From Actinomycetes bacterium (GTDB lineage: Bacteria > Actinomycetota > Thermoleophilia > Gaiellales > Gaiellaceae), in NCBI GenBank assembly GCA_030624785.1, contig JAUXJK010000160.1, forward strand, positions 1-5,478: a stretch of DNA of 5,478 nucleotides, in the 5' to 3' direction. The number at the start of each line of letters is the position of its first letter. Positions within the stretch are counted from its first letter, which is position 1. A model generated the notes under the pieces. The model saw only the letters and a program-made list of their open reading frames with translations. It made no database searches and was not told where the DNA came from. Made by a program: the position numbers and the translations under genes. This document shows, piece after piece, positions 1 to 5,416 of this stretch.

Positions 1-146
1 CGTCCCGCAGCGTCAAGCAACGCTGCGACCAGCAGCGAGTCTGCGTTTGCGCAGAGCGTGATGAGGTCGTACTCTCCCCAGCCAGCACGTGCAAGCTGCC
101 AGGGAACGAATGCCGAGAATGTACGAAGTAGCCGCGGATCTGCCAT
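1..146 (-). CDS. Unidentified protein, N-terminal part only (gene runs off the left edge)
   Basis: A minus-strand frame opens with ATG at 146-144 and stays open to the window edge, giving about 48 residues. It begins MADPRLLRTFSAFVPWQLAR and continues with a hydrophobic, helix-like stretch that contains DLITLCANADSLLVAALL. This looks much more like a folded protein than the plus-strand frame over the same bases, which reads Ser/Arg/Gln-rich and low-complexity between 58 and 147. I do not recognise the family. No Shine-Dalgarno sequence is visible upstream of the ATG, so it may be leaderless or start elsewhere. It diverges from the plus-strand gene next to it, with the two proposed starts almost touching. 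The call rests on protein-likeness only. Confidence 0.45.
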   Translation of the reverse strand, partial: MADPRLLRTFSAFVPWQLARAGWGEYDLITLCANADSLLVAALLDAAG

Positions 147-147
147 C

Positions 148-702
148 GTGACTGACGTCGCGGGGATCGACAAGGTGCGCCTGCGCGACTTCTTGATTAC
201 GCGCTCGCAGCTACAACCGTTCTTTCCGGGAATCTTCCTGGCGATCCGTACAACTGTCGAGACGCAGCTGGCCGACTTCGACGTTCGTGGCACGGTCGGC
301 GAGCTCGATCGAGAAACCGTGCTAGAACGCGATCCTCAGGGCGGGCTCACGACACCGTATGACTGGGTTGCTTTCGGCTTCTCCGACTACGAGTTCTATG
401 ACGCGCACGTAGGCATCGTCATGGATACGACCTTGTGGCCCTGCACGATGCATGTCGGCTTTCATCGACGCACACACCTGCCTGACGCGCTGCACGCTCG
501 GGTCGACAGTGTCGACTGGAACGCTGCGGTTGGCCTAGCCCCGACTCATGCCTTCATCGAAGCGACAGGCGAGCACCAACTCCGCGATGCCGCCCGCTCG
601 TTCGATTTCTCGCAGATCGACTCGGAAGTCGCCCACTTCGCTGATCGCGCCGCGGCCTATTACCGCGCCGCCTCAGTCGCGTTGTCCGCCGAGTCCGAGT
701 AG
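148..702 (+). CDS. Unidentified protein of about 184 residues
   Basis: This is the only plus-strand reading frame in the window that looks like a real gene. It ends in TAG at 700-702. The product is soluble, with no signal peptide or membrane segment. Its middle has alternating strand-like segments (DWVAFGFSDY, DAHVGIVMD, CTMHVGFHRR) followed by a helical C-terminus (FADRAAAYYRAASVAL), which suggests a compact alpha/beta domain. I do not recognise the family. The frame stays open upstream to a GTG at 58, but residues encoded by 58-147 look non-coding and the opposite strand there carries a better frame, so I chose GTG 148. GTG 175 is a serious alternative: it has GGGGA at 162-166, 8 nt upstream, and would leave 28 bp to the divergent gene. 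It converges on the MMPL gene with a 27-bp gap. Confidence 0.7.
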   Translation: MTDVAGIDKVRLRDFLITRSQLQPFFPGIFLAIRTTVETQLADFDVRGTVGELDRETVLERDPQGGLTTPYDWVAFGFSDYEFYDAHVGIVMDTTLWPCTMHVGFHRRTHLPDALHARVDSVDWNAAVGLAPTHAFIEATGEHQLRDAARSFDFSQIDSEVAHFADRAAAYYRAASVALSAESE

Positions 703-722
703 CGGATCTTCCGACCCACTCG
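696..722. terminator. Imperfect hairpin between convergent genes
   Basis: An outer 5-bp arm CGAGT (696-700) / ACTCG (718-722) encloses an inner 4-bp arm CGGA (703-706) / TCCG (710-713). It sits across the end of the plus-strand gene and the 27-bp gap before the end of the MMPL gene, where a shared bidirectional terminator would be expected. There is no T-tract on either side and the internal loop is asymmetric, so this is weak support. Confidence 0.22.
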
Positions 723-729
723 CCAGGCG

Positions 730-2880
730 CTAGGCCTCTTTGGCGGTGTGCCTCGATTCATCCCGCGACGGCGCGACCCGCAGAATCCTGGCGATGCTGG
801 CCGGGAGAACCCAGTTCGAGCGGCCAAGGATCGCAACCGCTGCCGGAACGAGCACGGCGCGAATAATCGTGGCATCGAGCAGGATGCCGAGCGCTAGAGC
901 GGTCGCAAAGATCTTGATCTCCGTGCCAGGGCTCGCGCTCAGCGCGATGAACGCCAGGAACAGGATGAGCGCGGCGCTCGTCACCAAGCGGCCTGTCCGG
1001 CCAATGCCCTCGACGATTGCCGTCGATGTCGAATTCGAGCGGTCGTAGCCCTCGCGCATTCGAGCGATGATGAACACCTGGTAGTCCATCGATAGACCGA
1101 AGAGAAACGCGAACACCATGAGCGGCACCCATTCGGTGATCGAACCGGTCGCCTCGATGCCCCAGATCAGATCTGAGCCGTAGCCCTTCTGCCAGATCAG
1201 CACCATCAGGCCCCACGCGGCGGCCACCGACAAGATATTGAGCAGGACAGCCTTGAGCGGGAGCACGATCGAGCGAAACGCGCGCACGAGTAGAACGAAG
1301 GACAGGCCGGCGATCAGGGCGATCATCAGCGGGAAGTTCCCATAGACGGCGTCCACGAAATCTGACGACTGTGCGGCTTGGCCTCCGACCGACGCGTCAC
1401 TCCCCTCACCCTCAATCTCAGCTCGCACGCGATCGAGCGTTGCCCGACCCTCGCCCGAGTTTCCATCTTCGATCGGCACGACAGTCACAAGGGCGGTGCC
1501 GCCCTGTTGCCATTCGCTGTCGGTCGACGCAACCGCGCCACGGACTCCCTCGACGTCGTTCAGAGAGATCGCGACTGCTTCAGGCTCTCCGTCGCGCACG
1601 AGCACTTCGAATGGTGAGAGCGGACCGGCGCCGATCCCCGAATCGGAGAGCCAGTCGAAGGCCTCGCGCGCGGTACCCGATTGCGCGAGAGATTCTGCCC
1701 GCGGGCTGCCCACCTGGATCTGAAAGGCGGTCACGACGAGCGCGACAAGCACCGCGCCAGAGAGGATGAAGGCGATCCACTTGTGACGGACGACAAGCCT
1801 CGCCCACGCAGTCCACACTCGGCTCGCACGATCTTCGCGACGAATTCGAGGCCAGTCCATCCGTGGCCCGATCGTCGCGAGTAGCACGGGCAGGAGCGTG
1901 ATCGCCAGGATCGTGCTGACCAATGGGATCAACATTCCCGCGATTCCGATACTCCTCAGAAATGGGAGTGGGAGTATGACCAGAGCAAGTAGGCCGATTG
2001 CGACAGTCGTGCCGCTGAACACCACCGCGGATCCGGCGTGTTCCATCGCACGCTGCACCGCCGTATCGTTGTCGATGTCAGCGCTCTGGCGCTCCTCGCG
2101 CCAGCGCATGACGACGAGCAACGCGTAGTCGATGGATACTCCGAGACCGATCAGCGCCACGAGGAACTGCACAACGATCGATACATCCGTGATCGCCGTG
2201 AGTGGCCAGATGAGGAGAAACGTGGTCGGGATGGCGATGACTGCCATCAGCAACGGGATGAGCGCCATGAAGGACGCAAAGACGAAGGCCAGAATGATCA
2301 GAGCCCCGGCACCTCCGACGAGGACTTCGAGCAACACGCTCGGGCCCCCCTCCTCTCCGCCTTCGCCTTCGCCACGTAGTGCCTCGAGGCCAGTTACCTG
2401 CACCGGGGCGCCGCCGACCGTTACCCCCTCGAGTGCCGCCTGCGCCGCCTCGGCCTCAGCTCTGCCCGCCTCGAATCCGAGCGACTCAGGTATGAAGATG
2501 ATTGCGTACGTCGTTGCTCGATCCTCCGAGACGAATACGGGATCGCCGGTGGACGCATACGAGACAATCCGAGCAGCGGGAAGTGCGTCATCCACCTTCT
2601 CTAGGGCTGCGCCGAGTTCCTCGAGGATGCCTGGACTGTCAACTGTCGTTCCGTCGGGCAGAGAGACGACTGGAACGACCGGCGTGGCCGCTCCTCCGGT
2701 GCCATACGTGATCAGCACCTCCTGGTTTGTCTCGAAGCCTTCGCGCCCGGGAACCGAGAACTCCTCCGAAAGCGCGTCAACGGTCGGCTGAACCGCCGCG
2801 AAAGCAGCGATCGCCACAACGAGCCACGCGAAGACAACTGTCTTCTTGTGGGCGAGAACCCAGCGGGTTAGGGCAGTCAT
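730..2880 (-). CDS. MMPL/RND-superfamily transporter (ActII-3/YdfJ type)
   Basis: A 716-residue membrane protein of the MMPL branch of the RND superfamily, which exports lipids, antibiotics or other hydrophobic compounds using the proton gradient. Architecture: TM1 about 14-30; extracytoplasmic domain 31-185; TM2-TM6 about 187-336; cytosolic loop 337-366; TM7 about 368-386; second extracytoplasmic domain 387-515; TM8-TM12 about 517-685. Both family-typical Asp-Tyr pairs lie inside membrane helices: D251-Y252 (GLGVSIDYALL) in TM4 and D599-Y600 (GLSMDYQVF) in TM10. They correspond to the proton-relay pairs of MmpL3. Length matches ActII-3/YdfJ (about 710-725). A Gly/Glu-rich linker (about 168-179) precedes TM2. 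I chose ATG 2880 because the product then starts MTALTRWVLAHKK, the usual N-terminus. ATG 2907 adds nine atypical residues and has GGAG directly abutting it. It follows the DUF1348 gene by 86 bp. Substrate is unknown. Confidence 0.95.
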   Translation of the reverse strand: MTALTRWVLAHKKTVVFAWLVVAIAAFAAVQPTVDALSEEFSVPGREGFETNQEVLITYGTGGAATPVVPVVSLPDGTTVDSPGILEELGAALEKVDDALPAARIVSYASTGDPVFVSEDRATTYAIIFIPESLGFEAGRAEAEAAQAALEGVTVGGAPVQVTGLEALRGEGEGGEEGGPSVLLEVLVGGAGALIILAFVFASFMALIPLLMAVIAIPTTFLLIWPLTAITDVSIVVQFLVALIGLGVSIDYALLVVMRWREERQSADIDNDTAVQRAMEHAGSAVVFSGTTVAIGLLALVILPLPFLRSIGIAGMLIPLVSTILAITLLPVLLATIGPRMDWPRIRREDRASRVWTAWARLVVRHKWIAFILSGAVLVALVVTAFQIQVGSPRAESLAQSGTAREAFDWLSDSGIGAGPLSPFEVLVRDGEPEAVAISLNDVEGVRGAVASTDSEWQQGGTALVTVVPIEDGNSGEGRATLDRVRAEIEGEGSDASVGGQAAQSSDFVDAVYGNFPLMIALIAGLSFVLLVRAFRSIVLPLKAVLLNILSVAAAWGLMVLIWQKGYGSDLIWGIEATGSITEWVPLMVFAFLFGLSMDYQVFIIARMREGYDRSNSTSTAIVEGIGRTGRLVTSAALILFLAFIALSASPGTEIKIFATALALGILLDATIIRAVLVPAAVAILGRSNWVLPASIARILRVAPSRDESRHTAKEA

Positions 2881-2929
2881 CTCAGCATCGATACACGCCG
2901 GACTCATCTCCGGGCAGCGCGCCGACCCT

Positions 2930-2957
2930 AGCCGCGCGCCTTCCGCGCGCGAAGGCT
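2930..2957 (-). terminator. GC-rich hairpin after the DUF1348 stop codon
   Basis: A perfect 7-bp GC stem (2933-2939 with 2945-2951, loop CTTCC) is extended by three further pairs beyond a small bulge (2930-2932 with 2955-2957). The same bases can instead fold as GCCTTC (2938-2943) / GAAGGC (2951-2956), so two exclusive hairpins are possible. It begins about 10 nt after the DUF1348 stop and precedes the MMPL start. No U-tract follows, so it could be a U-less terminator, a processing or stability element, or an attenuator that lowers MMPL expression. Confidence 0.35.
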
Positions 2958-2966
2958 GAACGCGGA

Positions 2967-3446
2967 CTACAGATCGAGATCCGAGAGTCCCGGATGATCG
3001 TCGGGGCGTGGGCCGAGCGGCCAGTGAAACTTCCGCTCGTCTTCAGCGATCGGCAGATCGTTGATGCTCGCGAGGCGGCGCGCCATGAGGCCGTGCTCGT
3101 CGAACTCCCAGTTCTCGTTGCCGTAGGCACGAAACCAGTTGCCGCTGTCGTCGTGATACTCGTAGGCGAATCGCACGGCAATGCGGTTGTGCTCGAACGC
3201 CCATAGTTCCTTGATCAACCGGTAGTCGAGCTCACGTGCCCATTTGCGCTGCAGGAAGCTGACGATCTCAGCGCGGCCCGACACAAACTCGGCGCGGTTG
3301 CGCCATGTGCTGTCGGGTGTGTAGGCGAGTGATACGCGTTCGGGCTCTCGCGTGTTCCAAGCGTTCTCAGCCATGCGAGCTTTCTGAGCTGCAGAATCCT
3401 CGCTGAACGGCGGTAGCGGTGGACGGCTTGTTGATTCGCTAGACAT
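2967..3446 (-). CDS. DUF1348 family protein (NTF2/SnoaL-like fold)
   Basis: A 159-residue soluble protein that matches the DUF1348 family (Pfam PF07080) along its whole length. Family-typical stretches are RPPLPPFSEDSAAQKARMAE (8-27), AWNTREPERV (29-38), YTPDSTWRNRAEF (42-54), KWARELDYRLIKELWAF (68-84), IAVRFAYEYHDDSGNWFRAY (89-108), ENWEFDEHGLM (111-121) and the C-terminal SINDLPI...FHWPLG...DDHPGLSD. The fold is a cone-shaped alpha+beta barrel related to SnoaL and NTF2. The biochemical role of the family is not established, although it is strongly conserved and rich in aromatic and charged residues around the pocket. The length is normal for the family. The start is certain: ATG 3446 has AAGGAG 4 nt upstream. 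It lies 36 bp after the lipoprotein and 86 bp before the MMPL gene, so co-transcription with the lipoprotein is likely. Confidence 0.93.
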   Translation of the reverse strand: MSSESTSRPPLPPFSEDSAAQKARMAENAWNTREPERVSLAYTPDSTWRNRAEFVSGRAEIVSFLQRKWARELDYRLIKELWAFEHNRIAVRFAYEYHDDSGNWFRAYGNENWEFDEHGLMARRLASINDLPIAEDERKFHWPLGPRPDDHPGLSDLDL

Positions 3447-3450
3447 GCAT

Positions 3451-3456
3451 CTCCTT
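3451..3456 (-). promoter_or_regulatory. Ribosome binding site of the DUF1348 gene
   Basis: AAGGAG is read on the minus strand 4 nt before ATG 3446. It is the best Shine-Dalgarno match in the window and fixes the start. It lies beside a short dyad (TGATG 3460-3464 / CATCA 3475-3479) in the 36-bp gap after the lipoprotein stop. Confidence 0.7.
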
Positions 3457-3482
3457 CGCTGATGTCGGCCGGTGCATCACGT

Positions 3483-4214
3483 CTACCTCGATTCAAGGGT
3501 GAGCGTAAAGATTCCTGGCTCGTTGGTATTCGAGTTCGTGATGAAGAACGCTGCTAGATCGGCTTGGCCGTCGCCGTCGGCGACCCGCTCGAATCGCAGC
3601 CGGAACTGAACATACGGGCGGCCGTCCGCCAACGAGCGTTCCACCGCACTGGTGAGATCGCACGTGAACGGGCCATCGGACGAGGTCGCAAAGACGCATA
3701 CCGCACCGCCCGGCACGGGTGCGAGATTCCAGAGTTGCGGGCCGAACTCGTCGTACCGGACCTCCGCAGCAGCTAGCTCGCCTAGATCGACGTACGGCGC
3801 ACCCGTCTCGGAAGCAAACGCGGTGGAGAGCGTGGCCGAACGGACCCCCGCGGTCGGAGCCTCATCGAGCGAAAATGTCAGGAACAACTGCACTCCGTCG
3901 CCGTCGGGAAAGCCCGGGTTGAGATTGTCGCCAGCGAAAAGACCCGTTCCGAAGCCCTCGAACCCTCGCGGGGTGTGCCCCTCTTGCTGGCCGCCCTCAT
4001 TGGGGATAACTACTCCTCCGCCACTCTGCTGATCGCCGTCTGAGACAACGTCCGAGGACGATTCCTGAGGTGTCGCGGCCCGGGTTTTCGTGGATTCCTC
4101 GCCCGTCGCGACACCGCCTGCGTCGCTGTCGCCGCCACAGGCCGCAAGAACTACGAGCACGACGACACCCAGAAGCGTCAGCACGGCTCGGACGGGCACG
4201 GACAGATGGTACAT
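3483..4214 (-). CDS. Secreted lipoprotein with a low-complexity linker and a beta-rich C-terminal domain
   Basis: A 243-residue predicted lipoprotein. Residues 1-25 form a type II signal peptide: R9, a hydrophobic core (VLTLLGVVVLVVL), and a lipobox L23-A24-A25-C26 in which C26 would be lipidated, followed by GGDSD. Residues 27 to about 85 are a Gly/Ser/Asp/Gln/Thr-rich linker, typical of a spacer through the cell envelope. Residues about 98-242 form a compact domain with repeated strand patterns (VQLFLTFSL, RSATLSTAF, AEVRYDEF, YVQFRLRFERV, AAFFITNS, GIFTLTLE). The order FxL, then SATL, then a terminal FxTLTLE strand recalls DNRLRE/CBM-like beta-sandwich domains, but this is an impression and not an identification. 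C173 and C185 could form a disulfide. ATG 4214 has a modest GGGA 6 nt upstream. It is first in the minus-strand group before DUF1348 and MMPL. Ligand and role are unknown. Confidence 0.85.
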   Translation of the reverse strand: MYHLSVPVRAVLTLLGVVVLVVLAACGGDSDAGGVATGEESTKTRAATPQESSSDVVSDGDQQSGGGVVIPNEGGQQEGHTPRGFEGFGTGLFAGDNLNPGFPDGDGVQLFLTFSLDEAPTAGVRSATLSTAFASETGAPYVDLGELAAAEVRYDEFGPQLWNLAPVPGGAVCVFATSSDGPFTCDLTSAVERSLADGRPYVQFRLRFERVADGDGQADLAAFFITNSNTNEPGIFTLTLESR

Positions 4215-4252
4215 CTGAAATCCCGGCGGACTGTCAGTTGTGACCGAGCCAA

Positions 4253-4280
4253 TCGCGGCGCTCCGGCGAGACCGCCGCGA
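4253..4280 (-). repeat. 8-bp inverted repeat in the lipoprotein leader
   Basis: TCGCGGCG (4253-4260) pairs perfectly with CGCCGCGA (4273-4280) around a 12-nt loop. It lies about 39 bp upstream of the lipoprotein ATG, so it would be a stem-loop in the 5' leader or an operator, depending on where transcription starts. No convincing -35/-10 pair was found to decide this. Confidence 0.35.
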
Positions 4281-4298
4281 GCGATTTACCCGCGACTT

Positions 4299-4310
4299 CT
4301 CGGCGCCGAG
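4299..4310. repeat. Perfect 12-bp palindrome upstream of the lipoprotein
   Basis: CTCGGCGCCGAG is its own reverse complement and stands alone in the 171-bp gap between the selenoprotein stop and the lipoprotein start. A gapless palindrome here could be an operator for a dimeric regulator. In GC-rich DNA a chance occurrence is possible, so no regulator is proposed. Confidence 0.25.
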
Positions 4311-4355
4311 CCTGATCGAGCTTCAGCCGCTGAGCGCTTCCAGCGACTCAAGCCG

Positions 4356-4384
4356 ATGGGTTCCACACCCGGACGGGAACCCGT
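4356..4384 (-). terminator. Hairpin directly after the selenoprotein stop codon
   Basis: GGGTTCC (4358-4364) and GGAACCC (4376-4382) form a perfect 7-bp stem. It is extended by a T-G wobble (4357/4383) and an A-T pair (4356/4384), with an 11-nt loop. It begins 1 nt beyond the TAG at 4386-4388. There is no U-tract, but position and stem strength suit the 3' end of the selenoprotein transcript. If it terminates, the lipoprotein group needs its own promoter inside 4215-4355. Confidence 0.45.
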
Positions 4385-4385
4385 A

Positions 4386-4994
4386 CTACTCGAGGAGATC
4401 CTCCGACACGAGGTAGCCCCGTTCAAGCGATGAAGCCGCGCGCTCGGCATATGTTTCCTCGCTCAGGATGTCCCAACCGAAGGCGTCGGCGAGTTTGTTG
4501 AGCACCGTGAACGCGGCGCAGATCTGAGCAGCGTCGCCAAGCGCCGCTTCGGTGACGCCTGCTGCCTTAGCGTCGGCGACATCTGCCAGGTCGAGCCCTG
4601 CGGGTCTTGCGATCAACGCTTCGAGGAAGGCGAGTGTCTGCCGAAGGCCCTCGAAGATCGGAGCCTCGCGGTAGTCATCGAGAACCGCGTCGACGAGTCG
4701 CTCGTCAGCTAGCGCCCGCGCCGCGGTCGCTCTGTGTTGCCCGAGTCACCAGGGACACTGGTTGAGCTTTGAGACGAAGGCAGCCATCAGTTCGCGCTCG
4801 CCCACCGTCCAATCTGACGGCCCTCGCATCAGCGGATGCAGCCAGTCCGCAAACCGCTTGCCGAAGAACTCCGGACGGTAGAGAATCGTTGCCCGCGATC
4901 CTGGCAATACGTCGGAACCAAGCGATAGCCGAAGCTCCTGCAGAGCCTCGTGTGCCGCCCCGTCGTGCCCGCTTTCGAGGATCGAAAGCCTCAC
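4386..4994 (-). CDS. AhpD-like peroxidase-related selenoprotein with a CxxU active site (in-frame TGA read as Sec)
   Basis: A 202-residue carboxymuconolactone-decarboxylase/AhpD-fold protein, read through one in-frame TGA (codon 83). Residues 1-82 contain ILYRPEFFGKRFADWLHPLM, MRGPSDWTVGERE and SKLNQCPW; residues 84-202 continue with LGQHRATAARALADE, QICAAFTVLNKLADAFGWDI and a C-terminal tail. Both halves fit the CxxC 'peroxidase-related enzyme' family. The TGA replaces the second catalytic Cys. E68 is 12 residues before C80 and H87 is 4 after U83, the spacing of Glu118, Cys130, Cys133 and His137 in mycobacterial AhpD. Expected role: thiol/selenol peroxidase or reductase of organic hydroperoxides in the cytosol; the real substrate is unknown. 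GTG 4994 has AGGAG 9 nt upstream and overlaps the upstream stop as GTGA. The gene ends in TAG. The alternative is a nonsense mutation or sequencing error, which would have to hit exactly this Cys codon. Confidence 0.87.
4706..4734 (-). promoter_or_regulatory. Candidate bacterial SECIS element
   Basis: Counting from the base after TGA, a stem-loop spans nt 12-40. It consists of CAG (12-14) / CTG (38-40), a 2-nt bulge, AGCG (15-18) / CGCT (32-35), an A-G mismatch, then an upper stem CCG (20-22) / CGG (28-30) closing a 5-nt loop CGGCG (23-27). Bacterial SECIS elements recognised by SelB lie inside the coding region just after the UGA, with a short upper stem, an apical loop roughly 16-37 nt downstream and a G among the first two loop bases. 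Here the second loop base (nt 24) is G. The fit was made by eye, and GC-rich DNA forms stems easily. Confidence 0.6.
4746..4748 (-). other. In-frame TGA, predicted selenocysteine codon (Sec83)
   Basis: The codons around it read AAC CAG TGT CCC TGG TGA CTC GGG CAA CAC, giving N-Q-C-P-W-U-L-G-Q-H. Relatives have Cys at this position, and TGT or TGC becomes TGA by one base change, the classic Cys/Sec exchange. It is the only in-frame stop in an otherwise intact gene. Confidence 0.85.
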
Positions 4995-5365
4995 GCGTTC
5001 GGGCTCCTGATGACAGCTGTCGCGCTCTCGAGTTGTTCGAGCGCAACGCCGAGCGCGGCGCTGACGGTGAGCTCGAAGATCGCGTCTTCGCTATAGCCGG
5101 CCCTCTTGAGGTGTTCGATGTCTTGATCGACCGTCTTGTACGCGTGTCGAGCCACCGTCTCGACATATCCCTCGATCTGGCTCGGTAAACGCTGTTGGTG
5201 CTCTGGTGTCTCTCTCGCGTGAGCGCGATCGGGCTCGATCACGACTCGGCCCGCGTGATCCGCAGCGAGCCGTCGAAGTTCGGAAGACGTGACTCCGCCA
5301 CCCAGCAGAACGCGGGAGCGTAGATGGTCAACGTGCCGACTGTGAACGTCGCTCACGCAATGCAC
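4991..5365 (-). CDS. Small CMD-fold (AhpD-like) protein without catalytic cysteines
   Basis: A protein of up to 124 residues. Its C-terminal half (about 59-118) carries the conserved helical pattern of the carboxymuconolactone-decarboxylase fold: LPSQIEGYVETVARHAYK, a DxDIxxL helix, and AGYSEDAIFELTVSAALG (89-106). It has no CxxC; the only cysteine (C3) lies in a doubtful N-terminal extension. So it is unlikely to catalyse disulfide chemistry alone and may be a structural, substrate-binding or regulatory partner. Small cysteine-less relatives of this kind commonly sit beside CxxC peroxidase-related genes. Residues 13-58 (DHLRSRVL...) precede the domain. Start candidates are GTG 5365 and GTG 5356; the latter gives MSDVHSRHVDHLRS. 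Neither has a clear Shine-Dalgarno sequence. The TGA at 4993-4991 overlaps the selenoprotein GTG by 4 nt, indicating translational coupling. The hydratase-like stop lies 51 bp upstream, consistent with one operon. Confidence 0.85.
   Translation of the reverse strand: MHCVSDVHSRHVDHLRSRVLLGGGVTSSELRRLAADHAGRVVIEPDRAHARETPEHQQRLPSQIEGYVETVARHAYKTVDQDIEHLKRAGYSEDAIFELTVSAALGVALEQLESATAVIRSPNA
5004..5008 (-). promoter_or_regulatory. Ribosome binding site of the selenoprotein gene
   Basis: AGGAG is read on the minus strand 9 nt before GTG 4994, inside the last codons of the CMD-fold gene. It supports GTG 4994 as the start and suits reinitiation by ribosomes finishing the upstream gene. Confidence 0.6.
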
Positions 5366-5369
5366 GATA

Positions 5370-5384
5370 GCGACATGTCGTCGC
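5370..5384. repeat. Overlapping dyads just upstream of the CMD-fold gene
   Basis: GCGAC (5370-5374) and GTCGC (5380-5384) form a 5-bp stem with loop ATGTC. Within it, 5371-5380 is a perfect 10-bp palindrome, CGACATGTCG. A second 5-bp dyad, CGAGC (5384-5388) / GCTCG (5395-5399), lies next to it. They fill the 51-bp gap between the hydratase-like stop and the CMD-fold start, where they could be an operator or a structure affecting initiation. Chance cannot be excluded. Confidence 0.22.
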
Positions 5385-5416
5385 GAGCAACGAAGCTCGA
5401 GACGCCGATGGCCTAG

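Noticed and set aside
6..55. Two perfect hairpins (6-13/20-27 and 40-45/50-55) as a terminator or small RNA.
   Set aside because: They lie inside the open minus-strand frame at the left edge and have no T-tract. Coding constraint and GC-rich chance pairing are enough to explain them.
47..75. A promoter for the plus-strand gene (TTGCGC, 17-bp spacer, TACTCT).
   Set aside because: Each box matches only three of six consensus positions and the site lies inside the probable minus-strand gene.
1963..1976. Tandem GGGAGT repeat.
   Set aside because: It is two short copies inside the MMPL coding sequence, and the bases are explained by the encoded residues (opposite strand).
2132..2791. A 219-residue plus-strand frame opposite the MMPL gene.
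   Set aside because: It is antisense to a certain transporter gene. Its Ser/Pro/Thr-rich composition is the usual product of reading a GC-rich gene on the wrong strand.
4746..4748. A genome with UGA reassigned to Trp, Gly or Cys.
   Set aside because: Trp is written TGG throughout, no other gene here contains an in-frame TGA, and the CMD-fold gene ends at a TGA forming a normal GTGA overlap with the next start.
4386..4994. Reading the AhpD-like gene as two separate small proteins or as a pseudogene.
   Set aside because: The two parts are in one frame, each matches adjoining parts of one family, and the single interruption is a TGA exactly at a catalytic Cys. The second fragment would have no proper start or ribosome binding site after the TGA. 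A point mutation cannot be formally excluded.
4769..5188. A 139-residue plus-strand frame and a 153-residue minus-strand frame (4705-5166) across the CMD-fold/selenoprotein junction.
   Set aside because: Both are Arg/Ser/Ala-rich shadows of two genes that are recognisable in other frames.
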